A DNA stretch of 36,702 bases from Bacteroidales bacterium (GTDB lineage: Bacteria; Bacteroidota; Bacteroidia; Bacteroidales; WCHB1-69). A program made the position numbers and the translations under genes. Below are positions 8,311 through 15,865 of the stretch, piece by piece. Under the pieces are notes generated by a model. That model ran no database searches. It was not told the DNA's origin and saw only the letters and a list, made by a program, of their open reading frames with translations. How positions within the stretch are numbered: position 1 is the first letter of the stretch; the number at the start of each line of letters is the position of its first letter. The stretch covers positions 1 through 36,702 of the forward strand of contig JAISUP010000015.1 in assembly GCA_031272025.1 (NCBI GenBank). The letters are read 5' to 3'.

Positions 8311-9375
8311 CTATTTTATTTCCTCATCGTTCACGATAGCGACTTTGCCACATTTTCCTTCTGCCATGATAGCGTAAGCGTCCGCGGCGCGGTCGAGTGT
8401 GAAACGGTGGGTAACTAAATCTTCGGGGTGGATATTCCAACGCACGATACGTTCTACCAACTCTTCCATGCGCCATAGATTTGTAACCCACGAGCCGTAG
8501 ATAGTTTTTTGTTCATGAATAATGTCGGGACTTGGGTTAAACTCCACGGTACCGCCTTCGCCGAGGAAGACTACGTGTCCCCATTTTCGTGCCCCGCGAA
8601 TGGCTAACTGCCTGCCGAGCGTGTGCCCCGAACAATCCACGCTTTTTTCTACCCCAAAGCCTCCGGTAAGGGCATGTATTTTGCTCAAACTTTGTCCGTC
8701 TGACACGAAAGCCTCATTTACCAATCCTTTATCTTTTGCCAATTGTATTCTTTCGGGTACGGTGTCGCAGCCTATAATCATTTGCGCGCCCATTGATTTT
8801 GCCAACATACAAGTGGCTAACCCCACAGGTCCCAATCCTACAACCAAGACCGCATCGTTGCCACAGATGCCTATTTTTTCAAGTCCTTCGTACACGGTAC
8901 CAAAACCGCAAGCCACTTGCGCGCCGTCTGTATAAGAAAGGGTAGGGGGGAGTAGCACCAAATCTTTTTCTTCGGCGAGCATATATTCTGCCATGCCCCC
9001 GTCGCGCTGCCAACCGTAAGCCCTACGATATTCGCTCGTGCAACTGATCATGTAACCTCTTCTACAATCGTTACATACCCCACAGCCGGAAATATGATAC
9101 ACGATAACCCTGTCGCCTTCTTTGAACCGGCGTAACCCGCGCCCGGTTTTCACTATTTGTCCGCAAGGCTCGTGCCCGCATATTTTATCTTGATAGCCCT
9201 CCGGTCCCTTTCCCAAGTGTTCCCGATAAATGGCTCTAATGTCGCTACCACAAATCGTGGAAGATTTCACGCGAATAAGCACCTCCCCGTGTCCCGGTTC
9301 GGGAATAGGAACTTCTTTGAGCACTACCGTGCTGTTTCCCGGCAAATATGCCGCTTTCATCATACTGTCTTTCAT
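8311..9375 (-). CDS. Zinc-dependent medium-chain alcohol dehydrogenase
   Basis: NAD(P)-dependent oxidoreductase of the MDR zinc family, related to polyol/threonine dehydrogenases. Using the ATG at 9375, the protein has 354 residues. Catalytic zinc ligands are Cys42 (TICGSD) and His68-Glu69 (CGHEPCG). The structural zinc site is the C-x2-C-x2-C-x7-C set at 98-112 (CGVCNDCRRGYMISC). The Rossmann motif GLGPVG is at 181-186. The ORF track begins at 9444, upstream of a TATTTTTG box at 9413-9420, so that start is rejected; MMKAAYLP at 9363/9360 is an alternative. The substrate is unknown. Although it sits between glycogen genes and lptE, its own promoter argues that it is a separate unit. Confidence 0.88.
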   Translation of the reverse strand: MKDSMMKAAYLPGNSTVVLKEVPIPEPGHGEVLIRVKSSTICGSDIRAIYREHLGKGPEGYQDKICGHEPCGQIVKTGRGLRRFKEGDRVIVYHISGCGVCNDCRRGYMISCTSEYRRAYGWQRDGGMAEYMLAEEKDLVLLPPTLSYTDGAQVACGFGTVYEGLEKIGICGNDAVLVVGLGPVGLATCMLAKSMGAQMIIGCDTVPERIQLAKDKGLVNEAFVSDGQSLSKIHALTGGFGVEKSVDCSGHTLGRQLAIRGARKWGHVVFLGEGGTVEFNPSPDIIHEQKTIYGSWVTNLWRMEELVERIVRWNIHPEDLVTHRFTLDRAADAYAIMAEGKCGKVAIVNDEEIK

Positions 9376-9412
9376 ATTATTATATGTTTTTTTTGGTGAA
9401 AATTTCAAAATG

Positions 9413-9420
9413 CAAAAATA
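9413..9420 (-). promoter_or_regulatory. Promoter -7 box of the alcohol dehydrogenase gene
   Basis: TATTTTTG on the minus strand, followed by CATT, with a leader of roughly 30 bases before the ATG at 9375. It decides the start codon against the longer ORF. Confidence 0.6.
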
Positions 9421-9494
9421 CGTTTTTTTACGGGTTATCTCCATTTTTTCGACTATATATTTCTTTTTTTTTCTGTTATTTGAAAATTTTCATG

Positions 9495-9502
9495 TATTTT
9501 TG
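9495..9502 (+). promoter_or_regulatory. Promoter -7 box of lptE
   Basis: TATTTTTG followed by CAATCC, 21 bases before the ATG at 9524. The ORF track's start at 9230 lies inside the antisense dehydrogenase gene and is ruled out by this box. Confidence 0.6.
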
Positions 9503-9523
9503 CAATCCTATTTATTGAAAATT

Positions 9524-10036
9524 ATGGGTAAAACATTTTTGTCATATAGCGTAACCGTGATATTTTTATTGCTTTACACGAGTTGCAAAATGACTGTTTC
9601 TTTATCGGGCGGAACGGTAGACCCGCGTGCGAAAACAGCTTATGTCGGGCATTTTATCAATAACTCCTCATTGGTAAATCCTGCATTAAGCCAAGAATTT
9701 ACTACTGCACTCAAAAATAAAGTACAAAACCAAACTTCGTTGGCTATTGTCAATAGTAGTGGCGATTATAATATAGAGGGAGAAATTGTCAATTATTCTA
9801 TTTCACCCGTGGCAATTCAAGGAAACGAAACCGCCGCGATGAACCGGCTCACGATTACCGTTAGGGTATCTTTCACAAATAAATTTGACGAAAAATTAAA
9901 TTTTGAACAGTCTTTTTCACGATATGCCGATTATTTAAGTACTCAAAATTTCTCGTCCGTGGAAAGCACGCTCGTTTCTACTATCAACGAAGCCCTTACC
10001 GAAGATATTTTTAATAAAGCATTTGTCAATTGGTAA
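9524..10036 (+). CDS. lptE: LptE family LPS-assembly lipoprotein
   Basis: Outer-membrane lipoprotein that acts as plug and partner of LptD in placing lipopolysaccharide in the outer leaflet. The true start is MGKTFLSYSV at 9524. The signal peptide ends in a lipobox, LLYTSC with Cys21 as lipidation site. The mature part follows the Bacteroidetes LptE pattern closely: SLVNPALSQEFTTALKNK, LAIVNSSGDYNIEGEI, SPVAIQGNETAAMNRLTIT, NFEQSFSRYADY and EDIFNKAFVNW at the C-terminus. It has 170 residues, a normal length. The next gene starts 4 bases after the stop, and secG follows, the order I recall in other Bacteroidales. Confidence 0.93.
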   Translation: MGKTFLSYSVTVIFLLLYTSCKMTVSLSGGTVDPRAKTAYVGHFINNSSLVNPALSQEFTTALKNKVQNQTSLAIVNSSGDYNIEGEIVNYSISPVAIQGNETAAMNRLTITVRVSFTNKFDEKLNFEQSFSRYADYLSTQNFSSVESTLVSTINEALTEDIFNKAFVNW

Positions 10037-10040
10037 TGGA

Positions 10041-10610
10041 ATGAATTATAACGAAAATATACAGTTTTCAGAAAAAACAGGAGACAAACTCAGGGAATAT
10101 TTGCAACAATATCCTGCCTCTTCGGTATTGGTATATTATTATATACAATGGCTACAAGACTACGACCCTGCTACTTTGGAAAAAGAAAAACCCCGGTTAT
10201 TGCTATCGTTGCTTAACCGCAAGGCATATCGAGAAGCCGGTGGAAATCCTGATTTTTCTACCGTGAGCGAAGACGAGTTGACGAGCGCGGAAACAACTAC
10301 TCCAAAAGAAGCAAAAAACGAAGAAATTATTGACCACCTAATTGACACTTTTAGCAAAAATCCTCCCAAAATTCAGTTCGATCCGGAACGTCACGATGCC
10401 CACGCGAATTACGAAAAAGAATCCTCAGAAGAAGATATTGATGTTATAAGTGAAACATTAGCAATTATTTATGCGAAACAAGGCAGCATAAATAAAGCCA
10501 TAAAAATTTATAAAAAGTTGGGCTTGATTTTTCCGGAAAAAAGTTGTTACTTTGCAAATCGAATTTTGGAGTTGAAAAATAACAAAATTGAAAAGGAAAA
10601 AACAAGATAG
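10041..10610 (+). CDS. TPR-like hypothetical protein between lptE and secG
   Basis: A 189-residue soluble protein without signal peptide. The ORF track uses a TTG at 10023 inside lptE; the ATG at 10041 (MNYNENIQFSEK) is preferred, 4 bases after the lptE stop. Residues about 1-60 are helical and about 70-110 acidic and low-complexity. The C-terminal section (VISETLAIIYAKQGSINKAIKIYKKLG) reads as a tetratricopeptide-type helix pair, followed by another helix pair ending in a basic tail. Related genes hold the same place in Bacteroidales, so it may help envelope biogenesis or act as a scaffold. No function is assigned. Confidence 0.8.
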   Translation: MNYNENIQFSEKTGDKLREYLQQYPASSVLVYYYIQWLQDYDPATLEKEKPRLLLSLLNRKAYREAGGNPDFSTVSEDELTSAETTTPKEAKNEEIIDHLIDTFSKNPPKIQFDPERHDAHANYEKESSEEDIDVISETLAIIYAKQGSINKAIKIYKKLGLIFPEKSCYFANRILELKNNKIEKEKTR

Positions 10611-10661
10611 ATATAAAGAAGTTTTAGAGAAAGTATATAATTAATGTAAAGTATTGTAGAT

Positions 10662-10964
10662 ATGGTAATTCTTATTGTTATTTTGATCGTGATTGCTTGT
10701 GTAGTGTTAGGGCTTGTGGTTTTGGTACAAAACTCTAAAGGAGGTGGATTAGCCTCTAATTTCGCGGGGTCAAATCAAATTATGGGCGTGAAAAAAACGA
10801 CAGATTTTATAGAGAAAGCCACGTGGGGCTTGGCAGCATTTATCATGGTGCTTTGTCTCGCCTTTGCTTTCATGACCAAATCTGAATTTAGAAAGGCTTA
10901 TCCCTCCGAAGGGGTGGCTTCCGAACAGTCGGCAATGCCTACCGATACCGAAGATGCAGAATAA
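10662..10964 (+). CDS. secG: Preprotein translocase subunit SecG
   Basis: A small inner-membrane subunit of SecYEG that assists protein export. The 100-residue protein has two membrane helices (about 2-22 and 51-71) around the conserved cytoplasmic loop VLVQNSKGGGLASNFAGSNQIMGVKKTTDF, which is diagnostic. The C-terminal tail is acidic. It lies 51 bases after the TPR-like gene with no clear promoter box between, so it probably shares the lptE transcript. It ends 6 bases before the end of convergent prmC. Confidence 0.95.
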   Translation: MVILIVILIVIACVVLGLVVLVQNSKGGGLASNFAGSNQIMGVKKTTDFIEKATWGLAAFIMVLCLAFAFMTKSEFRKAYPSEGVASEQSAMPTDTEDAE

Positions 10965-10970
10965 CTTTTT

Positions 10971-11849
10971 TTAGTTTGTCTTTTTTATCTTCATCATACG
11001 GGGTTTCTGATTGATGTCCGTTCTTTTTTCCACATGTTGAAACCCGTGGGCATGAAACATGTTTTCTAATTCCGTATGAAAATTTTCGTGTGTTTCCACG
11101 TAAATATTCCCGTTTGCAGCAAGTAAATGTTGGGCTATCGCGGCTATCTTTTCATAGAAAAACAAAGGGTTTTCCGTGGGTACGAAAAGGGCAGTTTCCG
11201 GTTCATGTTCCCGTACGTTTAAAGGCAATTTTTCTTTTTCTGCCCAAGGAATGTAAGGTGGGTTGCTCACGATGATATTTACAGGGGCAATTTTCCAATC
11301 CTCCAATCGTTTTCGCGTGATGTCTATTTTTTGGAAAAGCACGTTTGTGGAGTTATTCGCGCAGGCGTTTTGTTGTGCCACGTATAGCACCTCCCGCGAA
11401 TAATCGATAGCCGTTACGCGGGCGAGCGGTAAATGGTGGGCTAACGCGATGGCAATAGCCCCGCTACCGGTACCTATGTCCAAAATATGAACCGGGACAT
11501 CGCTTTCTGTTTCTTGTAAAATCCATTCTACCAATTCTTCCGTTTCAGGGCGAGGAATAAGAACCGCGGGGGTAACGCGAAAAGATAACCCGTAAAAGTC
11601 GGTAGTGCCACATACTTGCTGCACGGGAGTGCCCTCTGTTAAACTGGCTATATCAGACAGTAATGTCTTCATCTCGGTTGAAGACAAGGTACGATAGGGG
11701 TATAAACAAATGCTTGCCTTTTTTAGTCCCCATCTTTTTTCCATGTAAAAATAGAAAATAGAAAGAATCTCTCTATCTTCGTATAAGGAACATAATTTTT
11801 TTAAAAACAATAATTTAATATCAACAAAAGTGCTAAGATGTATTCCCAT
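10971..11849 (-). CDS. prmC: Peptide chain release factor N5-glutamine methyltransferase
   Basis: Methylates the glutamine of the GGQ motif of release factors RF1 and RF2. The 292-residue protein has a helical N-terminal recognition domain (1-90), the LIPRPETEELVEW hinge (97-109), the SAM-binding motif DIGTGSG (124-130) and the catalytic NPPY (196-199). All are present and length is normal. The start MGIHLSTFVD has a TATTTTTG box about 45 bases upstream on the same strand. Divergent from GH57, convergent with secG. Confidence 0.93.
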   Translation of the reverse strand: MGIHLSTFVDIKLLFLKKLCSLYEDREILSIFYFYMEKRWGLKKASICLYPYRTLSSTEMKTLLSDIASLTEGTPVQQVCGTTDFYGLSFRVTPAVLIPRPETEELVEWILQETESDVPVHILDIGTGSGAIAIALAHHLPLARVTAIDYSREVLYVAQQNACANNSTNVLFQKIDITRKRLEDWKIAPVNIIVSNPPYIPWAEKEKLPLNVREHEPETALFVPTENPLFFYEKIAAIAQHLLAANGNIYVETHENFHTELENMFHAHGFQHVEKRTDINQKPRMMKIKKTN

Positions 11850-11893
11850 TTTATAGTTTGATTATTGATGAAAAATGATTTTTGTCAAACATG

Positions 11894-11901
11894 CAAAAAT
11901 A
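11894..11901 (-). promoter_or_regulatory. Promoter -7 box of prmC
   Basis: TATTTTTG on the minus strand followed by CATG, 44 bases before the ATG at 11849. It forms a back-to-back promoter pair with the GH57 box at 11949. Confidence 0.6.
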
Positions 11902-11948
11902 CATGAAAAAATATTTGTTGAAAGTATGAATGATAAAAAAAAAACATG

Positions 11949-11956
11949 TACATTTG
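11949..11956 (+). promoter_or_regulatory. Promoter -7 box of the GH57 gene
   Basis: TACATTTG followed by CACC, 24 bases before the ATG at 11981. It overrules the ORF-track start at 11930. Confidence 0.6.
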
Positions 11957-11980
11957 CACCGTAAAAAAACACGATTTATC

Positions 11981-13165
11981 ATGCAATATCTTTGTTTCCA
12001 TTTTCAAATTAGTCAGCCATATCGTTTGCGTACCTATCGTTTTTTCGACATCAATAGTAAACACGACTATTTTGATGAGTTTCAAAATCGTTATATTACG
12101 AAACGGCTATCCGAGCGATGTTATCTTCCTGCCCATCAATTGTTATTGGATTGTGCACGGGCGTATGGGGAACGTTTTGCAGTAAGTTTTAGTGTAGCGG
12201 GTAGTTCTTTGATGCTTTTCGAGGCATACGAGCCTGAGGTTTTACATTCTTTTCGCGAGTTATTGCAAACAGGTCGTGTCGAGTTTACCGGAAGCACGTT
12301 TACTCATAGTCTTGCCTCTTTACATGGCAAATCGGCATTCATGGAACAAGTACGGTTGCAGGAAAAAAAACTGAAACAATTGTTTGGAGTGAAACCGGTT
12401 ACCTTTTGTAATACAGAATGTATTTATTCTGATGAGATTGGAGAATGGATACACGAGGCGGGTTATCACACGGTACTTACCGAAGGGGCAAAACATATCT
12501 TGGGATGGAAAAGTCCGGGCTATCTTTATTGTAATCCTTATCAAACTGATTTACACATTCTTACTCGTAATTATCGGCTTTGTGATGATATTACTGTCCG
12601 TTTTGGGGACCACACGTGGAATCAGTCCCCGTTGACCGCGGAGAAGTTTATACATTTTTTAGATGCCACGCCCGAAGAGATACCTCTTATCAATATTTAT
12701 CTTGACTACGAAATTTTGGGAGAATTGTATACCGCGGACACGGGTATTTTTGACTTTTTCGGGGCATTGTGGAGGCAATTGTCTCGATCTTCGCGCTATC
12801 GTTTAATTACCCCGTCAGAGGTGCCTGCATTGTCGCTTCCGGTATCGACAATGCATGTCCCATGGGCAATATCGGGGTCTTCGGGAGAAGAAAAGGATAC
12901 CGGAGAATGGTTGGGAAACGAATTGCAACGGGAAGCCTTTCAGCAGTTGTTTAAACTCGAAAACGCTTACCGGCAATCGGAAAATGAAACTGCCAAATTA
13001 GATTGGTTATTACTACAAGCCGCCGACCATTTTGATTACATGGCAACCAAATGGTTCCCGAAAAAAGCAGTACGCAAAAATTTTGAGGTGTATTCATCGC
13101 CCTATCAAGCATTCATCAATTACATGAACGTGGTCAATGATTTGGAATTAGTTTTACAGTCTTGA
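11981..13165 (+). CDS. GH57 family alpha-amylase
   Basis: Intracellular alpha-glucan hydrolase or glucanotransferase. From the ATG at 11981 it has 394 residues and no signal peptide. The N-terminus CFHFQISQPYRLRTYRFF carries the conserved GH57 H-Q-P motif. FTHSLASL (107-114), FCNTECIYSDEIGEW (nucleophile candidate Glu146) and INIYLDYEILGE (acid/base candidate Asp242) are the expected catalytic blocks. In many Bacteroidales this gene directly follows the debranching enzyme and GT4 genes. Here dehydrogenase, lptE, TPR, secG and prmC genes intervene, and it has its own promoter. It ends 2 bases before the end of the convergent BatA-domain gene. Confidence 0.93.
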   Translation: MQYLCFHFQISQPYRLRTYRFFDINSKHDYFDEFQNRYITKRLSERCYLPAHQLLLDCARAYGERFAVSFSVAGSSLMLFEAYEPEVLHSFRELLQTGRVEFTGSTFTHSLASLHGKSAFMEQVRLQEKKLKQLFGVKPVTFCNTECIYSDEIGEWIHEAGYHTVLTEGAKHILGWKSPGYLYCNPYQTDLHILTRNYRLCDDITVRFGDHTWNQSPLTAEKFIHFLDATPEEIPLINIYLDYEILGELYTADTGIFDFFGALWRQLSRSSRYRLITPSEVPALSLPVSTMHVPWAISGSSGEEKDTGEWLGNELQREAFQQLFKLENAYRQSENETAKLDWLLLQAADHFDYMATKWFPKKAVRKNFEVYSSPYQAFINYMNVVNDLELVLQS

Positions 13166-13167
13166 TA

Positions 13168-15231
13168 CTATGTATTTTTATTCATTTTGGCTTTGCCCCA
13201 AAAACGTAAAAGCAATATTTCGGCAAGGAAACAGCCTAAGGCAGCCACGATAAAGTAACGCCAGAGGGCTTGCCCGTTGAGTGTGGCACTTACTTTTCCG
13301 GTTAGGTTTTTGGTGTTTCCTGAGATGATTTCCACGTGAGCATCGGCATTCGCGTCCGCGAAGCGACTTAATTCAGCATCTGTATAATAATTTAAAGAAG
13401 ACTCTTTTCGTAGTGCATTGAATGCCAATGTAGTAATTTGTTCATCTCCTTTCATCATATTGTAAAACCCGGGCACGCATATTTGCTCGTGCATGTAGAA
13501 AATGGTTTGCCGACCGAAGCCCCGTTGTTCGGGAATAAACTCGCTATGGTCGTGTAGTGCCTTTATTTTAAATAAATCTTCGGAATGATTGCTCACGCGG
13601 TTGATGGCTATCGGGTCATTACTGCCGACAGGAAAATACAGCGGTTGTCTCAGGTTGCTCATGAGCCCGATATTGTGTAATGCCACGAAAAAAAGCGCGT
13701 GTTTGTGGGCATCGCCATGCAGGTCGTTCATGGCAGAGGCAGATAAGAACACTTGCCCTTGTCCTGTTTTGCAGCACACGAGAAAGGGAGTCCCATTTTC
13801 GAGTGTCAGAATGGTTGATATTTCTCCCGTTGATGGTATAATTTCGCGATATTGTGTTACCAAAGGCATATCCACACGGGTATTTTTTCCTTCTAAGGCA
13901 CCATTAAAATAATGATTTTCATTATCAATATTGCCAAACTTTTGAGGAATAGTTTGCCATGAGCCATAGGTAGCACAATGTAAATTGTTCAGGAGCGTGT
14001 TCCATGACGTGTTGTCTTGATTTTCGCATGAAAAGATGAGCACCTGACCGCCTGCCAGCACGTATTTTTCTAACTCATTTGATAAGCCTGATGTTATGAC
14101 AGGGAGTTGATCAAGAATGACTAATTCTGCTTGTGTCAATGTCGCGTAATTAACCCTGTCATCGCTCATTTCTTGTAACCGGAAAAGAGAATCTTTCCCG
14201 TAGAGGGCTTGTAAATAACGGTTGCGTGTATTTTGGTGAGAAATAACTACCACGGGAGAGGCGGCATGAACAGTGAACGTGAAATACAACTGGTCGTCAA
14301 AAGTAATGGGACTATCGTCAATTTGAACTATCCCGCGTTGTATACCTTCCGTGTCTAAAAAGTAAGAAAAACGCACTTCCGAAAAACTGTTGGCAGTCAG
14401 GTCGGCAGTAGCCAATGCCCTTTGTTGGTCATTGACAAACAAACGCACGGGGAGTTTCATAATTTCAGAGTTGCCATAGTTATGCACGCGAGCCGTAAGT
14501 GTAACCGATTGTCCTGTTTTAAAGACCGGAGTAGTAAACCAACAACTGTCCACGGCAATATTTGCTGCTTGTTTGGCGGCTAACGGTAATAAGAAAATGT
14601 GGGCGGCAGTGTCTAAGGAAAGTCTGTCGAAATTAAATTGACTCTTTTGAAAGTCAGAAATCACGTAAGAAAGGGTTTGAGGTGAATGAACACGGGTGAT
14701 GGTGCGCGAAGCAAAATCAAACATTTCATCGAAAGTTTTGCTATTTACCGAAACGCGGATATTGTCTAAGGTCTCCAACATTTCATCACGGTTCATCACC
14801 GTGGCTTCATTGGCAGAAAAATCATTGGTAACGAGCATGAAGTCATCGGAAAAAGAAAAAGCGTTCACCACGTTTTTCGCCGCGTCACAAGCCTCTTGCA
14901 ACAACGAGCCATCAGGAGAATTGGCTTCCATGGAATAAGAGTTATCTAAAAATATCGTAACCAATTTGTTAGATGAATCTATTTGTCGGTTTTGGGGAAT
15001 ATACGGACGAGCGAAAGCCAATACCAACAACGCGATACCCAATACACGAAACAAAAGAACAACCAAATGTTGCAGGCGAGATTCTCTTTTGGTTTGCTGT
15101 AAAATATACTGTAATAGTTTCACGTTGGAAAAATAGGTGGTTTTATAACGCCGAAAATTGAAAAGATGAATCACCACCGGCACTAAAATCGCCCATAAAC
15201 CATAAAGAAATAAAGGATTTGTAAAATTCAT
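13168..15231 (-). CDS. BatA-domain / VWA-like membrane protein
   Basis: A 687-residue inner-membrane protein. The N-terminus (MNFTNPLFLYGLWAILVPVVIHLFNFRR) and a second helix (about 55-76) form the aerotolerance-regulator BatA domain. A von Willebrand-like domain follows with DNSYS (96-100), a partial MIDAS D-x-S-x-S. A long periplasmic part contains a glutamine-amidotransferase-like stretch (about 360-500, VLAGGQVLIFSCENQ), and a last membrane helix lies near 660-678. The protein is widespread in Bacteroidetes. Its role is not established beyond a suspected part in envelope stress or MoxR/Bat systems. No MoxR or other Bat genes are adjacent. Confidence 0.85.
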   Translation of the reverse strand: MNFTNPLFLYGLWAILVPVVIHLFNFRRYKTTYFSNVKLLQYILQQTKRESRLQHLVVLLFRVLGIALLVLAFARPYIPQNRQIDSSNKLVTIFLDNSYSMEANSPDGSLLQEACDAAKNVVNAFSFSDDFMLVTNDFSANEATVMNRDEMLETLDNIRVSVNSKTFDEMFDFASRTITRVHSPQTLSYVISDFQKSQFNFDRLSLDTAAHIFLLPLAAKQAANIAVDSCWFTTPVFKTGQSVTLTARVHNYGNSEIMKLPVRLFVNDQQRALATADLTANSFSEVRFSYFLDTEGIQRGIVQIDDSPITFDDQLYFTFTVHAASPVVVISHQNTRNRYLQALYGKDSLFRLQEMSDDRVNYATLTQAELVILDQLPVITSGLSNELEKYVLAGGQVLIFSCENQDNTSWNTLLNNLHCATYGSWQTIPQKFGNIDNENHYFNGALEGKNTRVDMPLVTQYREIIPSTGEISTILTLENGTPFLVCCKTGQGQVFLSASAMNDLHGDAHKHALFFVALHNIGLMSNLRQPLYFPVGSNDPIAINRVSNHSEDLFKIKALHDHSEFIPEQRGFGRQTIFYMHEQICVPGFYNMMKGDEQITTLAFNALRKESSLNYYTDAELSRFADANADAHVEIISGNTKNLTGKVSATLNGQALWRYFIVAALGCFLAEILLLRFWGKAKMNKNT

Positions 15232-15253
15232 TACTTTTTGTTTTTAACAAATG

Positions 15254-15261
15254 CAAAAATA
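15254..15261 (-). promoter_or_regulatory. Promoter -7 box of the BatA-domain gene
   Basis: TATTTTTG on the minus strand followed by CATTTG, about 22 bases before the ATG at 15231. Paired back-to-back with the box at 15286. Confidence 0.6.
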
Positions 15262-15285
15262 AGGATTTTTTTCAAAAATTTAATG

Positions 15286-15293
15286 TACCTTTG
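15286..15293 (+). promoter_or_regulatory. Promoter -7 box of the Cys-rich/TonB receptor unit
   Basis: TACCTTTG followed by CCAACG, 18 bases before the GTG at 15312. The ORF-track TTG start at 15291 overlaps the box and is rejected. Confidence 0.6.
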
Positions 15294-15311
15294 CCAACGA
15301 AATTTTATCGT

Positions 15312-15755
15312 GTGAAAAAGATAGTAAAATATACGATTATCATGTTCGTATGCACCGTGTACACGATTTTTTCTACCGGTGTTTATGTTTCTTTATGTTT
15401 GTGTTGTGGGCACATGGCAGTAGGAGAGGACGTGCTGTGCCCGGTAGAGGCTTCGTGTGCTTGTGCCGAACACGAACCTGTTTCTTGTTGTTCCATAGAA
15501 AATATCCCTATCGATCACACTTGTGAAAATCTGCATTTCTTTTTTAAAATTCAAGACAGTTACGATAAAACAGGGGATAATATTTTTTCGCGCATACAAC
15601 CTTCACACGCTTGTTTGCTCCCTTTTCGTGTACCGGTGTTGGAAAAAAACATAACTTTGCCTCATGCTTTTTGGGGTTGGCAGGTGGTATTTTTGCCCAT
15701 CACGCGGGGGAGAACTTTCTTATGCTCGGTTCATCAACTTATTTTTTACGCGTAG
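15312..15755 (+). CDS. Cysteine-rich exported protein upstream of a TonB receptor
   Basis: A 147-residue protein starting at a GTG (KKIVKYTIIMFVC), chosen because the promoter box covers the earlier TTG. Residues 8-28 form an uncleaved or cleavable export helix. The cysteines are clustered: C29, C31-C32, C43, C49, C51, C59-C60 and C71, with nearby histidines (CCGH, AEHEP, IDHTC). The C-terminal half is basic with an aromatic end. The layout recalls small cysteine-paired proteins (the HYC_CC_PP group) that precede TonB receptors in Bacteroidetes, but the first motif is LCLCCGH and not HYCGG. A role in metal binding or delivery is inferred from the cysteines and the neighbour 110 bases downstream. 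Confidence 0.65.
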   Translation: MKKIVKYTIIMFVCTVYTIFSTGVYVSLCLCCGHMAVGEDVLCPVEASCACAEHEPVSCCSIENIPIDHTCENLHFFFKIQDSYDKTGDNIFSRIQPSHACLLPFRVPVLEKNITLPHAFWGWQVVFLPITRGRTFLCSVHQLIFYA

Positions 15756-15865
15756 CATTTGCCTGATTTGGGTACCGCGTTTTATTTTATGTTCACACGG
15801 GTTAGTTTCGTGTATTTATTCGCGGTGAATATAGCATTATTTTTTTTATTAAAAGAGTCATTAAG

